Positions 1-7,451 of a stretch of DNA of 29,387 bases are shown here, piece after piece. The DNA comes from an uncultured Oscillospiraceae bacterium (lineage in GTDB: Bacteria > Bacillota > Clostridia > Oscillospirales > Oscillospiraceae). The DNA is taken from positions 1 to 29,387 of the forward strand of contig CATZYY010000014.1 of assembly GCA_958426425.1 (NCBI GenBank). Direction: 5' to 3'. A model generated the notes under the pieces. It was given only the letters and a program-made list of their open reading frames with translations, did not search any database and was not told where the DNA came from. Position 1 is the first letter of the stretch. Each line of letters starts with the position of its first letter. The translations under genes were made by a program, and so were the position numbers.

Positions 1-50
1 CTTGAAAACACTGGACTTTTCTGCCCAATATCTTTCTTAGCCTCCTCTTT

Positions 51-137
51 TGGTGCCGGTGGTGGGACTCGAACCCACACGGTATCGCTACCAACGGATT
101 TTGAGTCCGTCACGTCTACCAATTCCATCACACCGGC
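51..137 (-). tRNA. tRNA-Leu (anticodon CAA)
   Basis: Read on the minus strand this folds as a class II tRNA with a 7-bp acceptor stem starting GCCGGTG, a GGTTCGAGTCC T-arm, a long variable arm and an encoded 3' CCA (51-53). The anticodon loop CTCAAAA gives anticodon CAA, which decodes the leucine codon UUG. The long variable arm fits leucine. A promoter lies directly upstream at 154-182. Confidence 0.95.
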
Positions 138-153
138 AAAACTTACGCAAACC

Positions 154-182
154 ATTATACAAGAAGCCACAGGAAAATTCAA
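154..182 (-). promoter_or_regulatory. Promoter of tRNA-Leu
   Basis: On the minus strand TTGAAT (177-182) and TATAAT (154-159) are separated by 17 nt and end about 16 nt before the mature tRNA 5' end. The rest of 138-442 shows only a weak promoter candidate for the next gene and no coding sequence I can support. Confidence 0.75.
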
Positions 183-353
183 GTGTTGTTTTTGCGCTGC
201 GGGATTTGTTTTGCGAAAGATATTTCTCCTGCATCCAGAGGCGGCAAATGGGGGGTCAGGCCGCTTTTTCCTGTTTCCGGAAAGGCGGCTGATGGATTCA
301 CGGCGGGAAAAATGAACAGACCGTAAAATGCCGGGAAAAAAACAAAGAAACCC

Positions 354-382
354 TACACAAACCGACGGGAACGTGCTATCAT
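354..382 (+). promoter_or_regulatory. Weak candidate promoter for the lipoprotein-two-component operon
   Basis: TACACA (354-359) and TATCAT (377-382) are spaced by 17 nt, about 60 nt before the lipoprotein start at 443. The match to the vegetative consensus is only partial. Confidence 0.35.
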
Positions 383-442
383 ATACAAGTTAAAGTCTGC
401 AAACTCGCACCGGATGCGATTTGAGAGAAGGGAGGCGCCCCC

Positions 443-1804
443 ATGAGGCATCTGTTACGCTGGGCCGGTCTGGGACTGATGGCGGGCGTGCTGGCACTTT
501 TGACCTGCGGCTGCGGCTTTGCCTTTTCACCGGAGGATCTGTACAGTCTGCCCGCCCTGCCGGTGGAGTACACGGAGCTGAACAACTGCATCAATCAGAT
601 GATCGACCAAGGGGCCGAGTATGCCGCCCCGGTTTCCGGCACCAACATTCAGCCGGTGCAGATGAAGGATCTGGACGGCGACGGGCAGCAGGAGGCGGTG
701 GCCTTCTTCCGCAATTCCTCTGACGAGAAGCCGCTGAAAATCTGTATTTACACGGCGGTGGAGGACACCTATGCCCAGACTGCCATGATCGAGGGCAGCG
801 GCACTGCCATTTACAGCATCGAGTACAGCGACCTGGACAATGACGGAAAGCAGGAGCTGATTGTGGGCTGGAGGGTCAGTACCGACGCCCAGGCTTTGAC
901 GGTATACTCTCTCCAGGGCGCTCAGCCTGAGGAGCTGATGCGCACCAACTACGTTAAATATGCCCTTACAGATCTGGACCAGGACGACCTGCTGGAGATG
1001 GTTGTGCTGCGCTCCGACGAGGAGGGCAACGGCCTGGCCGATTACTACCGCTGGAAGGACAGCATGCTGAGCATGGAGTCCTATGTTCGGATTTCCAGCA
1101 CCATGGCGGAGCTGAGCGGGCAGCAGGGCCGCGTCCAGAAGGGTACGCTGTCCGACGGAGTTCCGGCCCTGTTCATCACCGGCGTGGAGGACGGCGCCTG
1201 GGCCGTGACCGATATTCTGACCATCCGGGAGGGGGAGCTGTGCAACCTGCTGATCTCCGATGTCACCGGCGTCTCCCAGGAGATTGTGGCCTATCATGGA
1301 CTATATCCCACCGATATCAACAACGACGGCATTATGGAACTGCCGCAGACGCTGATGGCATCCGGCTGGGGCGAATCGGAGTGGACCAGCTATCGCTGGG
1401 TAAATTGGCGGACCTATGACAGCGCCGGCACAGAGAAGCTGGTACTCAACACCTATCACAATACCGAGGATGGCTGGTATCTGGAGTTGCCGGAGCAGTG
1501 GCGGGGCAAGGTGCTGATTTCCCGGTCCGTGGGCACGGACGAGGTGACCGTCACCTTCTCCATCCTGGGAGCCGATATGACGGAGGCGCCTGAGCCCTTC
1601 CTGCAGATCACCACCCTCACCGGCTCCAGCCGGGAGATCAAGGCCACCCGAGGCGGCCGGATCATTCTGCGGCGGCAGGTGGAGCGGATCTTCACCGCCG
1701 AACTGCTGGAGGCCGGAAAGACCTGGCAGTACGGTATTACGGAAGACCAGGTGCGGGAGGCCTTTAACCTGATTACAACCGAGTGGATGGCCGGCGACAA
1801 CTGA
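443..1804 (+). CDS. Lipoprotein with FG-GAP/VCBS-like calcium-loop motifs
   Basis: A 453-residue protein with a basic N-terminus, a hydrophobic stretch (about 8-21) and a Cys pair at 22/24 that looks like a lipobox. It is therefore probably anchored on the outer face of the membrane. Four acidic loops of the D-x-D-x-D-G type occur at about 76-81, 130-135, 177-182 and 291-296, each followed by a hydrophobic strand. This is typical of FG-GAP/VCBS-like beta-propeller repeats that bind calcium. The start has GGGAGG upstream. The response regulator begins 24 nt after the stop, so it is likely co-transcribed with the two-component system and may be its sensory accessory or an output. The specific function is not recognised. 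Confidence 0.8.
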   Translation: MRHLLRWAGLGLMAGVLALLTCGCGFAFSPEDLYSLPALPVEYTELNNCINQMIDQGAEYAAPVSGTNIQPVQMKDLDGDGQQEAVAFFRNSSDEKPLKICIYTAVEDTYAQTAMIEGSGTAIYSIEYSDLDNDGKQELIVGWRVSTDAQALTVYSLQGAQPEELMRTNYVKYALTDLDQDDLLEMVVLRSDEEGNGLADYYRWKDSMLSMESYVRISSTMAELSGQQGRVQKGTLSDGVPALFITGVEDGAWAVTDILTIREGELCNLLISDVTGVSQEIVAYHGLYPTDINNDGIMELPQTLMASGWGESEWTSYRWVNWRTYDSAGTEKLVLNTYHNTEDGWYLELPEQWRGKVLISRSVGTDEVTVTFSILGADMTEAPEPFLQITTLTGSSREIKATRGGRIILRRQVERIFTAELLEAGKTWQYGITEDQVREAFNLITTEWMAGDN

Positions 1805-1828
1805 CCGCCGGGAAAGGATAGAAACACT

Positions 1829-2515
1829 ATGAAAAAAGTATTGGTCCTGGAGGACGAGTCCAGCATCCGCAGTTTTATCGTCATCAACCTGCGTCGGGCC
1901 GGCTACGACGTTATCGAGGCGGAGACCGGCGAGGAGGCCCTGGAAAAGCTGAAGGAGAACCCGGATGTGAAGGTGGCCCTGCTGGACATCATGCTGCCCG
2001 GCATCGACGGCTTTGAGGTCTGCCGCCGGATTCGGGCCACCAATACCAAAATCGGCATCATCATGCTGACCGCCCGCTCTCAGGAGATGGACAAGGTGAC
2101 GGGCCTCATGACCGGCGCCGACGACTATGTGACCAAGCCCTTCTCTCCGGCGGAGCTGACTGCCCGGGTGGACGCTCTGTTCCGCCGGGCCGGCGGGGAG
2201 GAGCCGGTCCAGAGCGGGGAGATCCGGCAGGACCCCTTCCTGCTGAATACCCGGAACCGGACGCTGGAGAAAAATGGACAGCGGATCAAGCTGACCCAGG
2301 TGGAATACTCCATTATGAAGGTGTTCATGGAAAACCCCGGCAAGGCGCTGTCCCGGGAGGAGATTCTGGACATGGTCTGGGGCCGGGACTACTTCGGGGA
2401 GCTGAAGATCGTGGATGTGAACATCCGCCGTCTGCGGCTGAAAATCGAGGACAACGTGCAGAACCCCACCTATATTACAACTGTTTGGGGCTATGGCTAT
2501 AAATGGGGCTTTTGA
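1829..2515 (+). CDS. OmpR/PhoB-family response regulator
   Basis: A 228-residue two-component regulator. The receiver domain (about 1-118) has the acidic pocket E8/D9, phospho-acceptor D53, T81 and K103 (the TKPF motif). The C-terminal winged-helix DNA-binding domain (about 130-228) ends in the family-typical TTVWGYGYKWGF. Its likely partner is the kinase at 2783-4213. Odd feature: the last 64 nt (2452-2515) are repeated at 2672-2735, with a hairpin element between. Both copies encode the same final 20 residues, but five third-codon-position differences cluster in the last seven codons. The functional frame ends at the first copy. The regulated genes cannot be told from the window. Confidence 0.95.
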   Translation: MKKVLVLEDESSIRSFIVINLRRAGYDVIEAETGEEALEKLKENPDVKVALLDIMLPGIDGFEVCRRIRATNTKIGIIMLTARSQEMDKVTGLMTGADDYVTKPFSPAELTARVDALFRRAGGEEPVQSGEIRQDPFLLNTRNRTLEKNGQRIKLTQVEYSIMKVFMENPGKALSREEILDMVWGRDYFGELKIVDVNIRRLRLKIEDNVQNPTYITTVWGYGYKWGF

Positions 2516-2538
2516 AAAAGCCCGCCCGCACGTTGTCT

Positions 2539-2669
2539 CCCGCAAAGCGGGGCGGGCCGTCAGGCCCGTACAAGTGTTTTCGCCGAAGGCGGAAACCTTG
2601 GCGCAAGGCGGAATTCACTTCCGCCGCGCAGGATAAATAGGGGCCCCCAGCCCGCGGCGTGGGCTGGGG
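2539..2669 (+). repeat. Hairpin repeat element, copy A, between response regulator and kinase
   Basis: A 131-nt non-coding core made of successive hairpins: CCCGC/GCGGG, GGGCC-GTCA-GGCCC, a TTTTCGCC/GGCGGAAA stem, GGCGGAA/TTCCGCC and a final CCCCCAGCCC/GGGCTGGGG stem. It is homologous to the inverted copy at 27964-28094, sharing blocks such as CCCGCAAA-CGGGGCG and ACCTTGGCGCA. It is followed after 2 nt by an orphan copy of the response-regulator gene end (2672-2735). It has no protein-coding potential that I can support, so any movement would depend on factors elsewhere. Confidence 0.75.
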
Positions 2670-2671
2670 AG

Positions 2672-2735
2672 CAACGTGCAGAACCCCACCTATATTACAA
2701 CTGTTTGGGGCTATGGGTACAAGTGGGGGTTCTGA
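2672..2735 (+). pseudogene. Orphan duplicate of the response-regulator 3' end
   Basis: 64 nt matching 2452-2515: the first 45 nt are identical and five silent differences fall in the last 19 nt, including an in-frame stop at 2733-2735. It has no start or reading frame of its own and sits 2 nt after the hairpin element. It probably marks the original downstream junction of the gene before the insertion. Confidence 0.85.
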
Positions 2736-2782
2736 GCGCCCCCTGAGGTCCATCGAATGACCATTGGAGAGGAGGACAGGCC

Positions 2783-4213
2783 GTGACAGAGGACGAAAAG
2801 ACGAAAAAGTGGAAGGCACTGCGAATTCGCGGCCTGCGGCAGCGGTGGATTGTCAACACCATCATGCCCGTTTTGGTGCTGCTGGTGCTGATTGTCACCA
2901 TGTTCTCCGCCGGGGTGTCCAGCTACTATTACAGCAGCGTCCGGGACGGCCTGCAAAAGCAGGCCCAGGCCATGGCCGGCGCCTTTAACGACTACTTCAT
3001 GACCAGCTACACCGAGTATTACCAGATGGCGGTCCAGACCACCGACAGCTTCGAGGAGAAGAGCCATATCGAGCTGCAGTTCATCGACAGCGCCGGCGGC
3101 GTCCAGACCTCCACCTCCGGACTGAAGGCCGGCACCTTCCCGGGTACCACCGACATTCTTCAGGCCATACAAAGCGGCGAGATGAGCCACTTCCAGGGCC
3201 GGGATCCGGAGACCGGGGAGAACATTTTGGCCGTGTCCTACCCGCTGCTGTTCAACGGCAAGGTGGTGGGCGTCATGCGCCTGGTGACCTCTCTGCGGGC
3301 GGTGAACCGGCAGATCATCATGGCGGTGATGGCCATTTTGGCCGTGGCCGTGATCTGCATGGCGCTGGTGGTGATCTCCAACCTGCTGTTCATCAACAAC
3401 GTGGTGGAGCCGGTGGCCGTGGTCAAGCGGAGCTCGGCGGGCAGCTACGGTATCCGGATTGAAAACAAATACTCCGACGAGCTGGGCGAGCTGGTGGACA
3501 ACATCAACGACATGTCGTTGAAAATCGGCCGCAATGAGAAGATGAAGCAGGAGTTCATCTCCTCTGTCTCCCATGAGCTGCGTACCCCCCTGACCGCCAT
3601 CAACGGCTGGGGCGAGACCATTCTGGAGGACCCCACCGGCGACCCGGAGCAGCTGCGCCGGGGCATCCGCATCATCCTCAACGAGTCCCGGCGGCTTTCC
3701 ACCATGGTGGAGGAGCTGCTGGAGTTCTCCAAAATGGAGGACGGCCACTTCACCCTGCGGATTGAGGAGGTGGACCTCCAGGCGGAGTTCGAGGACGCCA
3801 TTTTCACCTACCGGGAGCTGTTCCGGCAGGAGGGCATTGAGCTGGAGTACCGCACCGGCACTACGGAGCTGCCCCTGATCCAGGGGGACCCGGAGCGGCT
3901 GAAGCAGGTATTCTGCAACGTACTGGACAACGCCGCCAAGCACGGCGGCTCCGGCAAACGAATCTCCACCTCTGTCACCCGGGAGGTGGACGACGCCGTG
4001 GTGCGGGTCCGGGACTACGGCCCCGGCATCCCCGAAGCAGAGCTGCCCTTTATCAAGCAGAAATTCTACAAGGGCTCCTCCAAGGCCCGGGGCAGCGGCA
4101 TTGGATTGGCGGTGTGCGACGAGATCATCAAGCTCCACAACGGCACCTTCACCATCGGCAACGCTGTGGGCGGCGGCGCCGAGGTCACCATCCGCCTGCC
4201 CATTCGGGAGTAA
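2783..4213 (+). CDS. Membrane sensor histidine kinase
   Basis: A 476-residue kinase with a GTG start preceded by GGAGG (2770-2774). Two membrane segments (about 23-42 and 178-203) bracket an extracytoplasmic sensor of about 135 residues. A HAMP-like linker follows, then the H-box SVSHELRTPLT with phospho-accepting H264, the N-box (VLDNAAKH), G1 (DYGPGIP) and G2 (GSGIGLAV) of the ATP-binding domain. It presumably phosphorylates the regulator at 1829-2515. The 267-nt gap between the two genes holds the repeat element. The signal is unknown; co-occurrence with the lipoprotein suggests an envelope cue. Confidence 0.95.
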   Translation: MTEDEKTKKWKALRIRGLRQRWIVNTIMPVLVLLVLIVTMFSAGVSSYYYSSVRDGLQKQAQAMAGAFNDYFMTSYTEYYQMAVQTTDSFEEKSHIELQFIDSAGGVQTSTSGLKAGTFPGTTDILQAIQSGEMSHFQGRDPETGENILAVSYPLLFNGKVVGVMRLVTSLRAVNRQIIMAVMAILAVAVICMALVVISNLLFINNVVEPVAVVKRSSAGSYGIRIENKYSDELGELVDNINDMSLKIGRNEKMKQEFISSVSHELRTPLTAINGWGETILEDPTGDPEQLRRGIRIILNESRRLSTMVEELLEFSKMEDGHFTLRIEEVDLQAEFEDAIFTYRELFRQEGIELEYRTGTTELPLIQGDPERLKQVFCNVLDNAAKHGGSGKRISTSVTREVDDAVVRVRDYGPGIPEAELPFIKQKFYKGSSKARGSGIGLAVCDEIIKLHNGTFTIGNAVGGGAEVTIRLPIRE

Positions 4214-4227
4214 AATGAGAAAATAAT

Positions 4228-4241
4228 CGAACAAATGTTTG
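4228..4241 (+). promoter_or_regulatory. LexA (SOS) box-like operator
   Basis: CGAACAAATGTTTG matches the Gram-positive LexA consensus CGAAC-N4-GTTCG with one mismatch in the right arm. It overlaps the -35 region of the promoter at 4239-4267, where LexA binding would block RNA polymerase. It heads the operon that contains recA and recX. Confidence 0.65.
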
Positions 4242-4267
4242 CTTTTTGCAAATATCTGTGGTATACT
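4239..4267 (+). promoter_or_regulatory. Promoter of the DUF1385-prmC-recA operon
   Basis: TTGCTT (4239-4244) and TATACT (4262-4267) with 17-nt spacing, about 25 nt before the DUF1385 start codon. The SOS-box-like sequence covers the -35 element. Confidence 0.7.
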
Positions 4268-4291
4268 TTGAACCATTAGAAAGGAACTTCC

Positions 4292-5263
4292 ATGTCAGAA
4301 CAGAAATCCTGCGCCTTCCGCACCAGCATCGGCGGACAGGCGCTGATCGAGGGCATCCTCATGCGGGGCCCGGAAAAGCAGGCCATCGTGGTCCGGGACC
4401 AGGAGGGGCAGCTGGTAGAAAAGGTGGAGGAGTTGCGGCTCATCAAGGACCGCTACCCCATTTTGGGCGTGCCCCTGATCCGGGGCACCGTCAACTTTTT
4501 GTCCGCCATGGTCAACGGCGTCAGGGCGCTGATGTACTCCGCCGACTTCTATCCCGACGAGGAGGCGGCCCAGCCCTCCAAATTTGAGCTGTGGCTGGAA
4601 AAGCACCTCTCCAGCAAAAAGCTGGAGAGCGCCATCGTGGCCTTGGCGGTGGTGCTGGGCGTGGGGATGTCGGTATTTTTGTTTATGGTGCTGCCTACCT
4701 TCCTCACCGGCGGCCTGCTGCACTTCTTTCCCGGCTTTCCCATGTGGGGCCGGAACCTGATCGAGGGCGTGCTGAAAGTCCTGATCTTTCTCATCTATTT
4801 AATCTTCTGTTCCAGGCAGAAGGACATCTACCGGGTGTTCCAGTACCATGGGGCGGAGCACAAGACCATCTTCTGCTATGAGGAGGGCCTGCCCCTGACT
4901 GTGGAGAACGTCCGCATCCAGCCCCGGCACCATCCCCGCTGCGGCACCAGCTTTTTGTTCGTGGTCATCATCGTGTCCATTCTGGTGTCCAGCGTGGTGT
5001 TCGGCATCTGGCCCATTACCAACGTGTGGCTGCGGACGGCAGCCCACATCCTTCTGCTGCCCCTGGTGGTGGGCATCACTTACGAGTTCAACCGCTGGGT
5101 GGGCCGCCACGTTCAGGACAATGCCCTGGCCCAGTTCCTGACAAAGCCGGGCCTTTGGATGCAGAACTTCACCACCAACGAGCCCGACGACTCCATGATC
5201 GAGGTGGCCATCCGCTCCCTGGAGCTGGTGCTGCCGGAGGAAAAGGGCAAGGATGCGTGGTAA
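4292..5263 (+). CDS. DUF1385 (YqhQ-like) membrane protein
   Basis: A 323-residue protein of the DUF1385 family. The N-terminal GGQALIEGILMRGP motif is the family hallmark. It is followed by several hydrophobic segments (about 113-140, 150-172, 218-240 and 248-266), with a conserved YHGAEHKTIFCYE stretch and a second PRHHPRCGTSF block rich in His and Cys, suggestive of metal binding. No reaction is established. It commonly sits beside prmC in clostridia, and prmC follows here after 163 nt. The start has AAAGGAA upstream and lies just downstream of the SOS-type promoter. Confidence 0.9.
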   Translation: MSEQKSCAFRTSIGGQALIEGILMRGPEKQAIVVRDQEGQLVEKVEELRLIKDRYPILGVPLIRGTVNFLSAMVNGVRALMYSADFYPDEEAAQPSKFELWLEKHLSSKKLESAIVALAVVLGVGMSVFLFMVLPTFLTGGLLHFFPGFPMWGRNLIEGVLKVLIFLIYLIFCSRQKDIYRVFQYHGAEHKTIFCYEEGLPLTVENVRIQPRHHPRCGTSFLFVVIIVSILVSSVVFGIWPITNVWLRTAAHILLLPLVVGITYEFNRWVGRHVQDNALAQFLTKPGLWMQNFTTNEPDDSMIEVAIRSLELVLPEEKGKDAW

Positions 5264-5426
5264 AGAGGGTCTCCCCCTTGGGGTCCCAGCGGCGGCAGCC
5301 CCATGGATACGCCCCGGGTCAGCGGAGATTTCCTCCAGCGCACCGGCGCTGATCCCCAGAGGTGTGTGCCGCCCATTACACCAGCGTTCCGGCAAAAATG
5401 GGCAAAATTTGACAACGAGGCGTATT

Positions 5427-6293
5427 ATGGCCATTACGTATAACAATTTGTATTTAGATATCCGCCAACAGCTGCGGCGTGCCGGCATTGAGGAGGCCAC
5501 ACTGGAGGCCCGGGAGCTGGTGTGCTTCGGCACCGGCAAGAGCCGGGAGCAGCTGGTCCGGGACGGTGGGCTGTACGCCTCGCCGGAGCTGGAAAAGCGG
5601 GTTCGGGACCTGGTGGACCGGCATTTGGCCGGAGAGCCGGTGGCGTATCTGATCGGGGAGTGGGAGTTCTACGGCCTGCCTCTGGACATCTCGCCGGAGG
5701 TGCTGATTCCCCGGCCGGACACGGAGGTGCTGGCGGAGCAGGCCATCGGCTACGTGAAGACCCTGGGAGAGTGCCGGGTGCTGGACCTGTGCGCCGGCAG
5801 CGGCTGCATCGGTCTGGCGGTGGCGTCTCAGGCGCCCCAGGCCCGGGTGGTGCTGGGGGAGTGGTCCGACGGGGCCCTGCGCATCTGCCGGCAGAATATC
5901 CGCCGCAACGGACTCAGCGGCCGGGTGGTGCCCATGGGGGCCGACGCGCGGGAAAAGCCTGAAAAGTCCCTGGGGGAGTTCCAGTGCATCGTCTCCAATC
6001 CCCCGTACATCCCCAGCGGCGATATCGCCGGTCTGGACGTGTCGGTAAAGGACTATGAGCCCCATTTGGCCCTGGACGGCGGGGCAGACGGGCTGGACTT
6101 TTACCGGAGCATTTCCGAGAAGTGGAAGGAGGCCCTGGTTCCCGGCGGCCGGCTTTACTTCGAGGTTGGCATCGGGCAGGCGGACAGCGTGCTGCGGATC
6201 ATGCGGGCCCAGGGCTTTGGGGACATCCAGGTGGTCAAGGACCTGCGGGATGTGCCTCGAGTGGTGTTCGGCACCTTGTGCACGGAGATTTGA
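5427..6293 (+). CDS. prmC: Peptide chain release factor N5-glutamine methyltransferase PrmC
   Basis: A 288-residue SAM-dependent methyltransferase that methylates the GGQ glutamine of release factors. The helical N-terminal domain is followed by the Rossmann core with a glycine-rich SAM motif (DLCAGSGCIG, from about D120) and the substrate-binding NPPY motif at 191-194. I chose the ATG at 5427 because CGAGG lies 6 nt upstream and the following sequence is the usual family start. The open frame extends back to 5253, but that extension is low-complexity and overlaps DUF1385. prfA, the usual neighbour, is absent. recA follows after 51 nt. Confidence 0.93.
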   Translation: MAITYNNLYLDIRQQLRRAGIEEATLEARELVCFGTGKSREQLVRDGGLYASPELEKRVRDLVDRHLAGEPVAYLIGEWEFYGLPLDISPEVLIPRPDTEVLAEQAIGYVKTLGECRVLDLCAGSGCIGLAVASQAPQARVVLGEWSDGALRICRQNIRRNGLSGRVVPMGADAREKPEKSLGEFQCIVSNPPYIPSGDIAGLDVSVKDYEPHLALDGGADGLDFYRSISEKWKEALVPGGRLYFEVGIGQADSVLRIMRAQGFGDIQVVKDLRDVPRVVFGTLCTEI

Positions 6294-6344
6294 CGGACTG
6301 CCTGGATTTGATAGATACGAGATTGTTTGCAGGAGGAAGAACAT

Positions 6345-7451
6345 ATGGCAAGAGATAAGGGCGCGCTGCCTGTGGCGGCGCCGGCGGACGATAAGAAGAA
6401 GGCCATTGAGACCGCCATGGCCCAGATTGAAAAGATGTACGGCAAGGGCTCCATTATGCGCTTTGGGGACAAGGCGGAGCTGAATGTGGACTACATCCCC
6501 ACCGGCTCCTTGGCCCTGGACGTGGCACTGGGCATCGGCGGCCTGCCCAAGGGGCGGATTGTGGAGATCTACGGGCCGGAGTCCTCCGGCAAGACTACCT
6601 TGGCCCTGCACATTGTGGCGGAGGCCCAGAAGCGGGGCGGCGAGGTGGCCTTTGTGGACGCCGAGCACGCTCTGGACCCCACCTACGCCCGGGCTCTGGG
6701 CGTGAAGGTGGAGGAGATGCTGATCTCCCAGCCGGACACCGGCGAGCAGGCCCTGGAAATCACCGAGGCTCTGGTCCGCTCCGGCGCCATTGACGTGATC
6801 GTGGTGGACTCCGTGGCGGCCCTGGTGCCCCGGGCGGAGATCGAGGGCGAGATGGGCGACAGCTATGTGGGCCTTCAGGCCCGGCTCATGAGCCAGGCCC
6901 TGCGGAAACTGACCGGCGCCATCGGCAAGACCAACTGCATTGTCATTTTCATCAACCAGCTGCGGGAAAAGGTGGGCGTCATGTACGGCAACCCCGAGGT
7001 CACCACCGGCGGCCGGGCCCTGAAGTTTTACTCCTCCGTCCGCATCGACGTGCGCCGGATTGAGGCGCTGAAAAACGGCAGCGAGATCATCGGCAACCGT
7101 ACCCGGGCCAAGGTGGTGAAGAACAAGGTGGCGCCCCCCTTCCGGGAGGCGGAGTTCGACATTATGTACGGACAGGGCATCGCCCACGAGGGCGAGCTGC
7201 TGGATTTGGGCGTGAAGCTGGACCTGGTGCAGAAGTCCGGTTCCTGGTTCTCCATGGGGGAGACCCGCATCGGGCAGGGCCGGGACGCCGCCAAAAAATA
7301 CCTCATGGACAACCCCGAGGTGGCGGAAAAGCTGGAGGCGGACATCCGCAAAAACTTCGACAAGCTCATGAGCAACCAGGACCGGATCGCCGCCAGAGCC
7401 GCCGGCCGGGCGGTGGACGTGTCCGCCGACGACTTCAACGATGCGGATTGA
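6345..7451 (+). CDS. recA: Recombinase RecA
   Basis: A 368-residue strand-exchange ATPase for homologous recombination and LexA co-protease activation. Walker A is GPESSGKTT (77-85). Walker B (VIVVDSVAAL) and the DNA-binding loops around MGD and the NQLREKVGVMYGNPE region are intact, and the acidic C-terminal tail is typical. The start is the ATG with AGGAGG 8 nt upstream (6331-6336). The gene end overlaps recX by 11 nt. I see no SOS box directly before recA; control may come from the box at 4228, upstream of DUF1385. Confidence 0.99.
   Translation: MARDKGALPVAAPADDKKKAIETAMAQIEKMYGKGSIMRFGDKAELNVDYIPTGSLALDVALGIGGLPKGRIVEIYGPESSGKTTLALHIVAEAQKRGGEVAFVDAEHALDPTYARALGVKVEEMLISQPDTGEQALEITEALVRSGAIDVIVVDSVAALVPRAEIEGEMGDSYVGLQARLMSQALRKLTGAIGKTNCIVIFINQLREKVGVMYGNPEVTTGGRALKFYSSVRIDVRRIEALKNGSEIIGNRTRAKVVKNKVAPPFREAEFDIMYGQGIAHEGELLDLGVKLDLVQKSGSWFSMGETRIGQGRDAAKKYLMDNPEVAEKLEADIRKNFDKLMSNQDRIAARAAGRAVDVSADDFNDAD

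Noticed and set aside
50..292. 80-residue frame starting at the tRNA-Leu 3' end
   Set aside because: Its first 29 codons are the complement of the tRNA and the remainder is unconserved low-complexity sequence.
2452..2735. Template/variable repeat pair of a diversity-generating retroelement
   Set aside because: Differences between the two copies are silent and not adenine-specific, and no reverse transcriptase is present.
2711..4276. Long minus-strand open frame opposite the sensor kinase, and similar long frames such as 5454-7781, 1301-2545 and 8097-9134
   Set aside because: They are antisense to well-recognised genes, have low-complexity His/Gly/Leu/Gln-rich translations and no family motifs; GC-rich DNA produces such frames by codon bias.
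5253..5426. Possible 58-residue N-terminal extension of PrmC
   Set aside because: The extension overlaps DUF1385, has no conserved sequence and lacks the good ribosome site present before the ATG at 5427.
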